From the NCBI GenBank assembly GCA_031761405.1, contig JASEVX010000001.1, positions 25,706,261 through 25,770,260 of the forward strand: a DNA stretch of 64,000 nucleotides. Direction: 5' to 3'. The notes beneath the pieces were generated by a model, which ran no database searches, was not told the DNA's origin, and worked only from the letters and a program-made list of their open reading frames with translations. The DNA is from Serripes groenlandicus (taxonomy: Eukaryota; Mollusca; Bivalvia; Cardiida; Cardiidae). Below are positions 42,236 to 52,662 of this stretch, piece by piece. Every line of letters starts with the position of its first letter. Position 1 is the stretch's first letter. A program made the translations under genes and the position numbers.

Positions 42236-42464
42236 TTAACCCTTTCCCTCATATAGACGCTTTCTGACGCCTCTGCAGCAAACGGGTTTTTGAAAACATA
42301 GTGACAAAAAAAGAAATTGCTCAAAACGAGCAATTTCTCCCTTTGCCACAATGTTTTCCAATTATAGTCAGTCATAGGTCATCCATTCAATTATAGAGAT
42401 CTTCTATATTTTGACAAAATATGTTCAAAGTCGTCTGCTGAAGAATTGTCGTATGAGGGGTTAA
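42236..42464 (+). mobile_element. TTAA MITE, type A, right terminus shortened
   Basis: Left end and GCTC/GAGC stem intact; right end is GTATGAGGGGTTAA, missing AAAGGG-type bases. Confidence 0.9.
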
Positions 42465-42870
42465 AAGCGAATAGCAGTAATAGTAACAGTACTATATGTC
42501 ATTGCCAGGGAGGGCAATACTCTTTCAAAATACTAAATTTGATCATTCTAAATGTAAATAAAGAATACACGAGCTTTGAGCAAACGTTTATAGTCAATCA
42601 CAAATTATACTACTTCTATCCAGTATAAGAACGATATTCTGCAAACGGTGAAATGCATAAATATATTAAACCACTTTGAGATAGAATGTAGCCCAAATTG
42701 ACTCGGGAGATATTTACATTTCCGTCCGAAGTCGTAAGGTATCGGTATTGTTATCGAAAATGAATGAAGAGCCCATGAAGAGCCCACGAACACCACCGAT
42801 CTCTAATGACCTCATACGGAAATTGCCGAGTATAATGGTTTAATCTACCTTAGTCAGTCTTGTCGGTGCC

Positions 42871-43302
42871 AACCTTTACACAAACACACGTGATGTCTGT
42901 CTATGTCGACGAGAACACAGTGTCGTGGATGTGTTAACCCTTTCCCACATACACAAACACACGTGATGTCTGTCTATGTCGATGAGAACACAGTGTCGTG
43001 GATGTGTTAACCCTTTCCCACATACACAAACACACGTGATGTCTGTCTATGTCGACGAGAACACACTGTCGTGGATGTGTTAACCCTTTCCCACATACAC
43101 AAACACACGTGATGTCTGTCTATGTCGACGAGAACACAGTGTCGTGGATGTGTTAACCCTTTCCCACATACACAAACACACGTGATGTCTGTCTATGTCG
43201 ACGAGAACACAGTGTCGTGGATGTGTTAACCCTTTCCCACATACACAAACACACGTGATGTCTGTCTATGTCGACGAGAACACAGTGTCGTGGATGTGTT
43301 AA
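42871..43302 (+). repeat. 73 bp satellite grown from a type B MITE terminus, six units
   Basis: TTAACCCTTTCCCACATACA begins each unit at 42934, 43007, 43080, 43153, 43226 and 43299, always 73 bp apart; the remainder is CACGTGATGTCTGTCTATGT ... CAGTGTCGTGGATGTG. Units are almost identical. The last unit runs into the MITE body. Confidence 0.95.
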
Positions 43303-44099
43303 CCCTTTCCCACATACACATACACCCAATCTGCAGCAGACGACTTTCAAAAACATCTAGGCAAATGTATGGAAACTCTTTATAAATGAAAGTTTTAGTA
43401 TTGTACAGAGTTGAAGATATTCTGGCAAATGGAGATATTCCTCATTGCGAGCATTTTCTCCTTTTGTCACAATCTTTTCAAAAATCGTCTGCTTCAGATG
43501 CGTCAGATTGCGTCTGCGAGTTGTATGGAACGCCGAATCTACATAAACTCAAATATTTGAAGAGCTCTTCAAATATTTAGAGAGCTCTTCAAATAATTAG
43601 AGAGCTCTCCAATTGAATTACTGATATCATCAATTCAATTGGAGAGCTCTCTAATTGATTTGCAGACCTCTCTAATTCAATTGAAGATATCTCCAAATCA
43701 ACAATTCATTTGTTGCTCTCACTAATTGAATTAGAGAGCTCTCCAAATGAATTGGAGATATCTTTAATTCAATTAGAGAGAGCAATAAATGAATTGGAGA
43801 TATCTCCAATTCTTCCAAATTAAACATATCCATAATTGATTTGGAGATATCTCCAATTGAATTGCAGAGCTCTCCAATTGATTTGAAGATATCTCTAATT
43901 GATTTGGAGATATCTTCAATTCAGTTGATTTGGAGATATCTTCAATTGAATTAGAGAGCTCTCCAATTCAATTGAAGAGCTCTTCAATTGAATTAATGAT
44001 ATCATCAATTCAATTGGAGAGCTCTCTAAATATTTGAAGAGCTCTTCAAATATTTGAGTTTATGTAGATTTGGCGTTCCATAGAGTTGGACACTGTTAA
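43299..44099 (-). mobile_element. TTAA MITE, type B, split by a palindromic element
   Basis: TTAACCC at 43299, CTGCAGCAGACGACTTTC, hairpin ATTCCTCATTGCGAGCA, GTCAGATTGCGTCTGCGAGTTG to 43523, then resuming GAGTTGGACACTGTTAA to 44099 after the insertion. Confidence 0.85.
43524..44082. mobile_element. 559 bp element built of nested palindromes
   Basis: Flanked by GAGTTG on both sides (43518-43523, 44083-44088). The terminal repeats start TATGGAACGCCGAATCTACA and continue for over 100 bp with few mismatches. The interior alternates the palindromes GAGAGCTCTC / GAAGAGCTCTTC and GATATC separated by AATTGAATT-type spacers. No coding potential. Confidence 0.88.
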
Positions 44100-44604
44100 A
44101 CATGGAACATTTACATACTAAAATATGATCACGATCTTTCAAATTAAAAACATCTGAACTAATGGCATTATAAAGACAAATATCATGTTCCAGATAGCGC
44201 AGAAAACGTTGTGGGGAAGATTAACTAACATAAAATGATACATACATTTCTGCTTGTTCGACACTATTTCTGAATTCATCCGATGCAGAAGCATAAAGGC
44301 CTGGCACGCTTATCAAAAGTGTATATTATATTATATATAGACAAGAGATTGTATAATTTCAGTTCGACAAGGTTTGAGTTATAAATATATGGTTGTTTAG
44401 AAGGTGTACGGGTATGGTTGAAATAGCAACAGCCATGATAATCAGTTTACTTAATCATATTTCCCACTGTGATTTATTTTGTGTTATCTTAATAGGTCTT
44501 CCTTCGCATGTTGTCTATGTGTTCTTATGATAATTACGCTGATGTTTTATAGAGCTTACTTGATCCAACAACAGTTAAAACGGTTCATACTCTTACCATT
44601 CGGT
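44100..44604. other. Nothing recognised
   Basis: AT-rich; no repeat family identified. Confidence 0.35.
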
Positions 44605-44800
44605 ACCGAGCGTCACGAGTTCCCCAGTCACGATCCCCTGTCATTGCATGACGGTCATGGTGAAGTGCCCTTGGACATGGCACATTTTCTAGTCTAGTAC
44701 TGGTTTGTTTACCCAGGATTTATAAATAATTGAACTGTCGCAGTGAACAAATTGAAATAATGTTGAAAACGGCTTAGAACCCCACTTAAAGAACACACAT
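44605..44800 (+). mobile_element. SINE, Ser-like group, diverged
   Basis: GGTCATGGTGAAGTGCCCTT, CTAGTCTAGTACTGGTTTGT, then GAACTGTCGCAGTGAACAAA; the head is too degraded for a B box. Confidence 0.7.
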
Positions 44801-44927
44801 AATCTAACCACTAGGCATATGTTAATGTCTAAACCATGATATTTATGTCAATCGAACCTATGACCTTCGGATCACCGAGAGAACACTCAAGGTATTATTT
44901 TCACGAGTAGCTTTGTTTGTCACAAGT

Positions 44928-45045
44928 ACCATCTCCGTGGTATAGTTGTTAGGGTGTCCGCCTTGAATGCGCAGGCTGGTCTGGCCGATACATTACGTAG
45001 AGTCCATATTGCTGGTTTTCTGGTGGGACGGCTCATTGTTGTTTG
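44928..45045 (+). mobile_element. tRNA-like head joined to a foldback end
   Basis: CTCCGTGGTATAGTTGTTAG resembles box A; it runs into GCGCAGGCTGGTCTGGCCGA and TTTTCTGGTGGGACGGCTC, the right arm of the GAGCCGT foldback family. Confidence 0.5.
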
Positions 45046-45586
45046 CACGTTGAGAATATCTCAATCTTACATCTTAAGAAACAGTTGTTCCGCTTGTTTA
45101 ATGATACTGCCGACAGGTGGCGTGTACGAATACGAATAGACGGTTTGAATACGGAGTAAAAGGTTAACAGTTATTTCATGGTTATGTGGGTAACAGGCAA
45201 AGCTGTTGTTTCCAGATGGATGGGATGACACTGGAGAATGCCATTCCCGACACCAGGTGACAACATGTGTTGCTCCTACTAAAATCACCATGAAACAACT
45301 GTTTTGTTACCTGATCAAATGAAGCATTAAACTGTGTTTAAGCCTTCCAAATTTTACGTCAATATATAAATTGACTTGTTGTATACTAAATAGGGAAAAA
45401 GTGTAAACATATGACGTCAGAGCGCGTGAGGGAAATTATTGACATGGAAAAATTTCAATTCGAGATTTATCAATCGATTTCGTTTAATCAGCAACACATA
45501 CTAACGTAATTGTAAATAGAGCATGCGGGCGTCATAATTAAAAGAATAAGTCGCTTAATGTGCATTTTGAAACAGCCTAGTTGTTA
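45046..45586. other. Nothing recognised
   Basis: No gene or repeat identified. Confidence 0.35.
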
Positions 45587-45993
45587 TTAACTGTTTCTCA
45601 CATATACAGGCATTTTGACCCATCTGCAGCAGACGACATTTTGAAAACATGGTGGCAAAAGGAGAAATTGTCTATAATGAGCAATTTCATATTTTGCCAT
45701 AATGTTTTCAACTCTTTTTAATAACCACACTTTCATTTATAAATACAGTCCTACCTGAGCTAAAGACCACCTTTGTATAGCAATTCTTTGTCGATAGCAA
45801 GCACACATTAAATTTCATTATTACTCATTTTCTGCACAAATGACCATGCAATCAAAGACCACCTGTGAACAAAAGCCAGATTGATCACTTTCAATGGGTG
45901 GTCTTTAAACACAGGTTGACTGTATTTTTCTTATTTCGGGTTTAGATGTGTTCACGGTCGTCTGCTTCAGATGTAATGTATATGTGGGAATTC
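45587..45993 (+). mobile_element. TTAA MITE, type B, split by a TA-flanked MITE
   Basis: TTAACTGTTTCTCACATATA to TCATTTATAAA, then resuming after the insertion with TTTTTCTTATTTCGGG and GTCGTCTGCTTCAGATG. Confidence 0.8.
45746..45922. mobile_element. 177 bp TA-flanked MITE (CAGTC ends)
   Basis: TA on each side; ends CAGTCCTACCTGAGCTAAAG and CTTTAAACACAGGTTGACTG are inverted repeats with GACCACC inside. TA target and CAGT termini suggest Tc1/mariner-type mobilisation. Confidence 0.78.
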
Positions 45994-46039
45994 AATCAAC
46001 ACTCCATGGTCACATATACCAGCATATGTTATTGATATA

Positions 46040-46264
46040 TGCCTTTCCTACCTGCAGACGCATTTTGACGCAATAGCAGCAGACGACTTTTGTAAACATT
46101 GTGGCCAAGGTGAAATTGCTCATGATGTGCAATTTCTGATATGGCCACAATGTTTTCAACTTTATTTAACAATTAAGCTATCTTTTATGGAGATTTTTCA
46201 GGTTTTTGTCACTATGTTTTCAAATTCGTTTTCTGCAGAATTGTTGCATGTGGGAAAGGGTTAA
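46040..46264 (+). mobile_element. TTAA MITE, type B
   Basis: CTTTCCTACCTGCAGACGCA start; ATTGCTCATGATGTGCAAT stem; end GCATGTGGGAAAGGGTTAA. Confidence 0.82.
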
Positions 46265-46816
46265 TGTCATCTATAGTGTTATAGTTGAGGAGATCACTCG
46301 TTTCCTCACTTTGAAGTTTAAATGAATATTTGAGGCGTGCTACGTGCAAACTAACCGTGTGGCTAATATCTTATTCGTATGTCTATGATCGTCAGAAGTT
46401 TTTTTTTTTATAATGTTTCTGCGATTATTTGGTTAAAAGTGCAAATTCAGATCAGACTGTGCAGATGTACAGGTTGATCTGAATCTACCGTGAATTGTCA
46501 CAAGTGGTCAGTTGTTTGCTTTCTCAGTGAACGGCTTATATATGTTGAACTTTGAACTAAACTGTGAACGATTTAAGTTCGGAGACAGCCTGTACATACT
46601 GTGATTATAAACGATTCATTTAGACGTGTTCAGTCAGTAACACGCATGTTTGACAATGTGTTATGCTTGCGCGTATAAGCTGAACTGATTACTTTCCTGT
46701 ACGTGCCAAAACGATTGGAATTATGTCTAAGAAGCCTGGTGTAAAACAGACGTAGCAGACGACATTTGGAAAGATTGTGGAAAGTAAGTCTGCAATGCGA
46801 CGAAACACTAGCCAGT
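46265..46816. other. Nothing firm recognised
   Basis: A short GCAGACGACATTTGGAAAG at about 46757 may be a MITE scrap. Confidence 0.3.
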
Positions 46817-46976
46817 TTAACCCTTTCCCTCATACGACAATTTTGCAGCAGACGACTTTAAACATATTTTGTCAAAACAATAGGAAATCTTTTTAATTGA
46901 ATGGATAACTTATGACTAAAAGTGGTAAACATTGTGGCAAAAGGAGAAATTGCTTTCAAAAAGCCGTCTGCTGGAT
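46817..46976 (-). mobile_element. TTAA MITE, type A, truncated
   Basis: TTAACCCTTTCCCTCATACG; the hairpin jumps from GAGAAATTGC to TTTCAAAAAGCCGTCTGCTG, deleting the right arm, and the right terminus is missing. Confidence 0.85.
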
Positions 46977-47465
46977 TTCTACAGGGGTTTTCCTTGCGCA
47001 GATGTTTTGGGACATTTTTGTTGACAAACTGTAGGAAATTTCATGCTAAGGTCAAAGAAAACATTACTGTCTGAATACAAATGCATTTGAACACAACACA
47101 AAAGTTCATCTTCATAAAAAATGAAAATACTGGTTATATCTGTATGTTGAAAAAGATCAGTATTTATTGATATCAAAATAACAAATACATATTAATAACA
47201 TTGGCATAAGGGTAGGAAAAAAAAACACATATTATTCTCAACATTTAAAAAAAAAAAAAAAAAACACATACAATTGCTAAGAGCGAAACAAACTTTATAA
47301 ACTTATTTTCTTGTCAACAGCGAAGAACTTAATATCAAGACAATTGTGTTGGTAGAAAACGCATACTTCAAAAGGCGTTAAAAAGAACCACCAACCATGT
47401 TTTGGACCCACTACGACTTGAAACGGTGATTTCAACCGTTTATCGCTGATTTAATTTCTGTTAAA

Positions 47466-47509
47466 CCAGGGACACTATATTACAATATATTGTAATATAG
47501 TGTCCCTGG
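47466..47509. repeat. Perfect 44 bp palindrome flanked by TTAAA
   Basis: CCAGGGACACTATATTACAA to TTGTAATATAGTGTCCCTGG is fully self-complementary with no loop. TTAAA stands directly on both sides in the same orientation, as a TTAA target duplication would. The preceding stretch 46977-47465 shows nothing else recognisable. Confidence 0.88.
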
Positions 47510-47597
47510 TTAAACCAAAGGAATTGACGTGTTATCATTTTGTTGAAAACAACCAGCAAAGAATAATAAACTAAGCAGATGCAAACACCTTGTAAGA

Positions 47598-47765
47598 TTA
47601 AACCTTTCCCACATACAAGGAATCTGCAGCAGACGATGTTTTGAAAACACATTGGCAAAAACGTGAACAATCTCCACAAATGAGAGTTTAATTATGAATT
47701 AGAAGTGAAAACCTAGGGACAAAAAATGCTCATTATGAGCAATTTCTCCTTTTGCTACGATAGTT
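47598..47765 (-). mobile_element. TTAA MITE, type B, cut by the next copy
   Basis: TTAAACCTTTCCCACATACA through ATGCTCATTATGAGCAAT and TTTTGCTACGATAGTT; its right part is replaced at a TTAA by the copy at 47766. Confidence 0.8.
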
Positions 47766-47995
47766 TTAACCCTTTCCCTCATATAGACGCTTTCTGACGC
47801 CTCTGCAGCAGACAGCTTTTTGAAAACATAGTGACAAAAGAAGGAATTGCACAAAACGTGCAATTTCTCCTTTTGCCACAATGTTTTCCAATTTTTGTCA
47901 TAGGTTATCCATTCAATTATGGAGATTTTCTATGTTTTAACAAAATACGTTCAAAGTCGTCTGCTGCAGAATTGTCGTATGATGGAAAGGGTTAA
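47766..47995 (+). mobile_element. TTAA MITE, type A, full length
   Basis: TTAA both sides; GCAC/GTGC stem; right end GTATGATGGAAAGGGTTAA. Confidence 0.93.
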
Positions 47996-48160
47996 AGCAG
48001 ACGGCGTTATGAAAACATAGTGACAAAAGAAGAAATTGCACAGAACGTGCAATTTCTCCTTTTGTCACAATGTTTTCCACTTTTAGTCATAGGTTATCCA
48101 TCTGACGAATTACGTTAAAAGTCGTCTGCTGCAGAATTGTCGTATGAGAGAAAGGGTTAA
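47992..48160 (+). mobile_element. TTAA MITE, type A, left terminus missing
   Basis: Starts straight after a TTAA at GCAGACGGCGTTATGAAAAC; GCAC stem; AT-rich middle deleted (GGTTATCCATCTGACGAATT); its right terminus is the first unit of the satellite. Confidence 0.88.
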
Positions 48161-48850
48161 AAGTCGTCTGCTGCAGAATTGTCGTATGAGAGAAAGGGTT
48201 AAGAGTCGTCTGCTGCAGAATTGTCGTATGAGAGAAAGGGTTAAGAGTCGTCTGCTGCAGAATTGTCGTATGAGAGAAAGGGTTAAGAGTCGTCTGCTGC
48301 AGAATTGTCGTATGAGAGAAAGGGTTAAAAGTCGTCTGCTGCAGAATTGTCGTATGAGAGAAAGGGTTAAGAGTCGTCTGCTGCAGAATTGTCGTATGAG
48401 AGAAAGGGTTAAGAGTCGTCTGCTGCAGAATTGTCGTATGAGAGAAAGGGTTAAGAGTCGTCTGCTGCAGAATTGTCGTATGAGAGAAAGGGTTAAGAGT
48501 CGTCTGCTGCAGAATTGTCGTATGAGAGAAAGGGTTAAGAGTCGTCTGCTGCAGAATTGTCGTATGAGAGAAAGGGTTAAGAGTCGTCTGCTGCAGAATT
48601 GTCGTATGAGAGAAAGGGTTAAGAGTCGTCTGCTGCAGAATTGTCGTATGAGAGAAAGGGTTAAGAGTCGTCTGCTGCAGAATTGTCGTATGAGAGAAAG
48701 GGTTAAGAGTCGTCTGCTGCAGAATTGTCGTATGAGAGAAAGGGTTAAGAGTCGTCTGCTGCAGAATTGTCGTATGAGGGAAAGGGTTAAGAGTCGTCTG
48801 CTGCAGAATTGTCGTATGAGGGAAAGGGTTAACAGTCGTCTGCTGCAGAG
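48115..48850 (+). repeat. 42 bp satellite grown from a MITE right terminus, 17 units
   Basis: The unit is GAGTCGTCTGCTGCAGAATT followed by GTCGTATGAGAGAAAGGGTTAA. TTAA occurs every 42 bp from 48157 to 48829. The first and sixth units read TTAAAAGTC, the rest TTAAGAGTC, and the last units carry GAGGGAAAG. Because 42 is divisible by three, long open frames appear on both strands; they are artefacts. Confidence 0.97.
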
Positions 48851-48891
48851 TCGCCACAACATGTCTGTATGTCTAAAAGGGTAACACTCGG

Positions 48892-49560
48892 TTATTATCC
48901 CCCGCCTATGAAATAGGGAGGGGGATATTGAAATGGCGTTGTCCGTCCGTCCGTCCGTCCGTCCTTCCGTCCTTCCTTCCGTCCGTCCTTCCGTCCTTCC
49001 TTCCTTCCGTCCTTCCGTCCGTCCGTCACCTGCATTTTCTCAGTAACTAGCTGGTAGAATTTCATGAAACTTATAATAAATATGAACCACTATACTGGGA
49101 TGATGCCCGTTTTTTTTTTGATTAGTCAATTTTCCTTGGAGTTATTGCCCTTGATTTTTTGAAAAATCTACGTTTTCAGCCATTTCTCAGTAACTAGCGG
49201 GTAGAATTTCATGAAACTTAAAATAAATATGAACCACTATACTGGGATGATGCCTGTTCATTTTTCATTTGGATTAGTCAATTTTTCTTAGAGTTATTTC
49301 CCTTGATTTATTAAAAAATAATCGTTCGCAGCCGTTTCTCAGTAACTAGCGGCTAGAATTTGATGAAACTTGAATGTAATATTAACCAACTTCCTGCCAT
49401 TATTCCCCTCCAACTCTTTTTTGGATTCCTTAATTTTTTTTAGAGTTACTGCCCCTGATTTATTAAAAAATCCACGCCTACAGTTATTTCTCAGTAACTA
49501 GCTGCTAGAATTTGATGAAACTTGAATGTGATATGAACCAACATCCTGCAATGAACTTCT
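48892..49560 (+). mobile_element. Family-4-like element: hairpin, CCGT run, ~145 bp tandem core
   Basis: Starts with the hairpin ATCCCCCGCCTATGAAATAG then GGAGGGGGAT, has a CCGT/CCTT microsatellite, then four units containing TTTCTCAGTAACTAGC, TAGAATTTCATGAAACTT and GAGTTATTGCCCTTGATT. No clear 3' end. Confidence 0.72.
48939..49026. repeat. CCGT/CCTT microsatellite
   Basis: Interrupted tetranucleotide run inside the element at 48892. Confidence 0.92.
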
Positions 49561-49801
49561 GAATAAATATGGTATAAAATCATTTACATTTATTATAACA
49601 CTGTCTGATACATAATTATCCATGCATTTTAGCTCCACTTTAAGAAGATTAAAGATATCTATTGTATTTGTGTCACTGTTGGTTTAAGAAGCAAAACCTA
49701 GTATTCACATTTTTCCTGTGTTATTTAAGAAATAACAAATGACACCCCTTTAGTTTTGTAATATTGATTATTAACCCTTTCACCGCATAAATACTCTGTT
49801 G

Positions 49802-49869
49802 AAAATAGTGCAGTTCCAGATAAGACGCCGCTTTTAAAGGTGGCGTCTTATCTTGGACTGCACTATTTT
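49802..49869. repeat. Short hairpin, 28 bp arms
   Basis: AAAATAGTGCAGTTCCAGAT then AAGACGCC pairs with GGCGTCTTATCTTGGACTGC then ACTATTTT, two mismatches and a 12 bp loop. A TTAACCCTTTCACC lies 30 bp upstream. Confidence 0.8.
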
Positions 49870-50470
49870 GCAATAATTGATGTTCCCGAGTAAGCAGTTT
49901 CGGAAAATACAGTTTTATTTAATCGTCCCTCTGATTTATTTCGTTAAAATATTTTATCATAAAGTAATCCCAGTCGATATTTTATAATTTGGCGCGGAAA
50001 GGTCAATTGCACATTAAACATAAAGACCTTCATGCACAAACAAGCCATCAATTACAAACAAGCCATCGTTGGCGGGGGATATCTTTTCACTGAAAATGCT
50101 TGTTAATCTTAGAACATACGGCATGTACTTTTAAAAAAAATCAATTTTGTTCTACGCGAAAATGAAACCGTATGTTACATTATTCTGAAACTAATTAAGA
50201 AATTTTGGCTGCCGTTCGGGTCGTAAACGATGCGTGCACTGCGTGAGTGGAGATAAACATTACGTTTAATTTCTTTTGTAGGATATACAGGAAATACAAT
50301 AATGCATTCGTTGCATGCGAGTTATTTCTTATCGAAGCCGCAACATAGGAAAGCAAACTTGGTCATACAAGAAAGATCCTGATCAGCCTCCGCTTTCACG
50401 CAGTTAAATCAGGGTCTCAACTGTTCTTACTCTGGAAATAAATCAGGAAAATCTCTTTAGTTTTAAAATA
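49870..50470. other. Nothing recognised
   Basis: No repeat or gene identified. Confidence 0.35.
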
Positions 50471-50560
50471 GAGTTGAACACCGTTGGGCAATTTCTCCTT
50501 TTGCCACAATGTTTTAAAAGATCATCTGCTTCAAAGAAGTGCCTGCATGTGGAAAAAGGG
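50471..50560 (-). mobile_element. TTAA MITE fragment
   Basis: GGGCAATTTCTCCTTTTGCC through ATCATCTGCTTCAAAGAAG and CATGTGGAAAAAGGG. Confidence 0.5.
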
Positions 50561-50645
50561 TCTATCCGATTCTATCGAGGTTGGTTGTACATCAGCTACA
50601 ATATCAGTTTACGTGTTTCGCGGCTCATCATCATAGAATATATAG

Positions 50646-50788
50646 AGAATAATAGGTTGGTGCCGTGGATTGAGAAAGTTTATCTGGCAAGGCGGAGTAA
50701 TTTATCGGGTGAGCCGAAGGCGAATCCGATAAATTACGGTGCCGAGCCAGATAAACTTTCTCAATCCACGGCACCAACCTATTATTCT
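50646..50788. repeat. Long perfect hairpin, 43 bp arms with nested stem
   Basis: The arms AGAATAATAGGTTGGTGCCG ... TTTATCTGGC (50646-50688) and GCCAGATAAACTTTCTCAAT ... CTATTATTCT (50746-50788) are exactly complementary. Between them TAATTTATCGG and CCGATAAATTA form a second 11 bp stem. Confidence 0.93.
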
Positions 50789-51569
50789 ATTTATCCTGTT
50801 GCATTTATTTTTTTTATTTTTATGGCAGCTTTAAAAATATGTAACTTACTGAATTGCATCCCTTTCATTGTGACGTCATGTTTTATAAATAAACAGCAGC
50901 CAATCGTGATTGATGCGCGGAAAAAAATAGTTCTCAAATTTCTAACATAATACAACACAAAAAATAGCTATCTTCATGAATGTTGTATTCACAAATGAGA
51001 AATTTATCCACGATATATGCTGTTTTTATCGATTGAAGTTGGAATTTACAGCGACGCTTGCTAAAATAAGTAGTCCCGGCTAGCAGGTGCGCGCCAGCTT
51101 ATCACGTGATCAACTGACGTATATCAAAATAAATATACGGCACCCTGTTATCGGGTCGAAATTGCTACACGTGACAGGATAAAATATAAATATCGAGTAT
51201 CGGTGAAGTAGGCAATTTATCTTTTTGCAACAATATTTTCAAATTTACAATCCTTGTTCGCTTATTTACAAAAAAAGATTATTATCGTTGGCTTAATGTT
51301 TTCATAATCGTCTACGTCGGAGAGAGAAAATTAGGAATGCGTATGTGATTCATATTGAAAATTTAAAGTAAACAGTAGTCAAATCATCTAAAAGCTTGAC
51401 ACAATTTTAACTATTTTCAAGTAAATCGAATACGCCAATAAACCTGTTTACAAATAATCGATATAAATAGATAATAGAACCGTTACCAAAGTGCCAAACT
51501 CAATTATCGATTTTAGACTTAATCGCGGGCCTGGGGAAGGGACGCAATACCTGCAAAATCTTCAGAACT
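50789..51569. other. Mostly unassigned
   Basis: TTTATCCTGTTGCA (about 50790) faces CACGTGACAGGATAAAAT (51169), possibly the ends of an unknown element around 380 bp. A poor MITE relic (GGCAATTTATCTTTTTGCAA) lies at 51210. Confidence 0.35.
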
Positions 51570-51780
51570 AGTGCCACATGTCGGTCGCCACGGGTGTGGA
51601 TGGTCGCGGGTTCAATCGCTGGGCTGGTCAAACCTTTTTCCTTTCTCTCGTTGGCGGTCAGGATTACGGTTAGTGGCATTACGACTGACTGGTACTGGTA
51701 CTGGTAACCTTCCCAGGAAACGCCGCACCTGGTATAATTGAAATAGTTGAAAGAGGCGAAAAACCGTAACAAACAAAAAC
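51570..51780 (+). mobile_element. SINE (CCCTCCTTGG body group), diverged
   Basis: Head GTCGCGGGTTCAATCGCTGG, then TTAGTGGCATTACGACTGAC, TCCCAGGAAACGCCG and tail GTAACAAACAAAAAC. Confidence 0.68.
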
Positions 51781-51902
51781 GATCTAAATAGAGTAGAATT
51801 GGCATGCCCTGGAAGACGTTCAAGATATAATTAAGTTACGTTAGCACTGTTATACTTTAGACTAGACCAGGCTCCAATTAGTATGTACAGAACATATATA
51901 TA

Positions 51903-52081
51903 TGAGCCGTTCCACGAGAAAACCAACATTATTGACTCTGCGTAATGTATCGACCAAGATCAGGATGCGAAGTCCGCGAAGGCTAATCAGGGCCGACACA
52001 TTCCGTCTCAGAGAGCTAGAAGTATAGAGTAATGATTCATGAAACAGAAATTCCACAGGAGGCGAAAAGTGTCTGTTCAGT
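51903..52081 (+). mobile_element. Foldback element (GAGCCGTTCCACGAG), right arm lost
   Basis: GAGCCGTTCCACGAGAAAAC, GATAGAGG-like middle (AGCTAGAAGTATAGAGTAAT) and GGCGAAAAGTGTCTGTTCAG, then it stops. Confidence 0.78.
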
Positions 52082-52111
52082 TTGTCGAGAAGACTATATA
52101 CAAGACGGGCA

Positions 52112-52262
52112 GTTAGCTCTTTCCCATATACAATACATTTGCAACATACGACTTTTAAAACAAAACATATCGGCAAAGGCACGAAAATCTCTGTAAATGA
52201 AATTATAATGATTGAATATACATGCAGTTCGTAAGTTGCATTGTGGGGAAAAGGATTAATGT
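52112..52262 (-). mobile_element. TTAA MITE, type B, decayed
   Basis: TTAGCTCTTTCCCATATACA, ACGAAAATCTCTGTAAATGA and GTGGGGAAAAGGATTAA remain; the hairpin is gone. Confidence 0.55.
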
Positions 52263-52417
52263 GTATTTGATGACTGTCTGTAACCTCATTACAACAGAAG
52301 TTGGCTCGGGTCAAACGAACCAATCAGTACTCTCTGTTATACTCTATAATATTGTTCTCAGTGCCAAATTCGTATCCTAATGTGTTTATCCCTGCACTGC
52401 AAGATACAAACGACGTC

Positions 52418-52662
52418 ATTTAGTCTGGTACCCGGCGTTCTAAAGTTAATTAGTACGTCTAACATATACCAACCATAGCGACTTGAAGAGTAGTTTGGTA
52501 CCCAGTATAGTTCGTCCGGCATGTACCAACAATATCGACTTTGAGTGTAGTCTGGTACCCAGTATTTTATAGTAAAATTAGTACGTCTGGCATGTACCAA
52601 CAATAGCAGCTTTGAGTGTAGTACGTAATATATTATAGTAAATTAGTACGTCTGGTATTAAT
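52418..52662. repeat. Irregular ~65-75 bp tandem repeat, 3-4 units
   Basis: GGTACCC, TTAGTACGTCTGGCATGTAC and CAACAATAGC recur with indels. Confidence 0.7.

Noticed and set aside
48115..48850. CRISPR-like regular repeats
   Set aside because: Units are contiguous with no unique spacers and derive from a MITE terminus; the context is eukaryotic.
48087..48884. Three open frames of about 250 codons over 48087-48884 on both strands
   Set aside because: They arise because the 42 bp satellite unit is a multiple of three and lacks stops; the peptides are pure repeats of a MITE terminus.
50474..50950. 158-codon open frame
   Set aside because: It runs through a MITE fragment and both arms of a perfect hairpin.
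51862..52323. 153-codon minus-strand open frame
   Set aside because: It covers a truncated foldback element and a decayed MITE.
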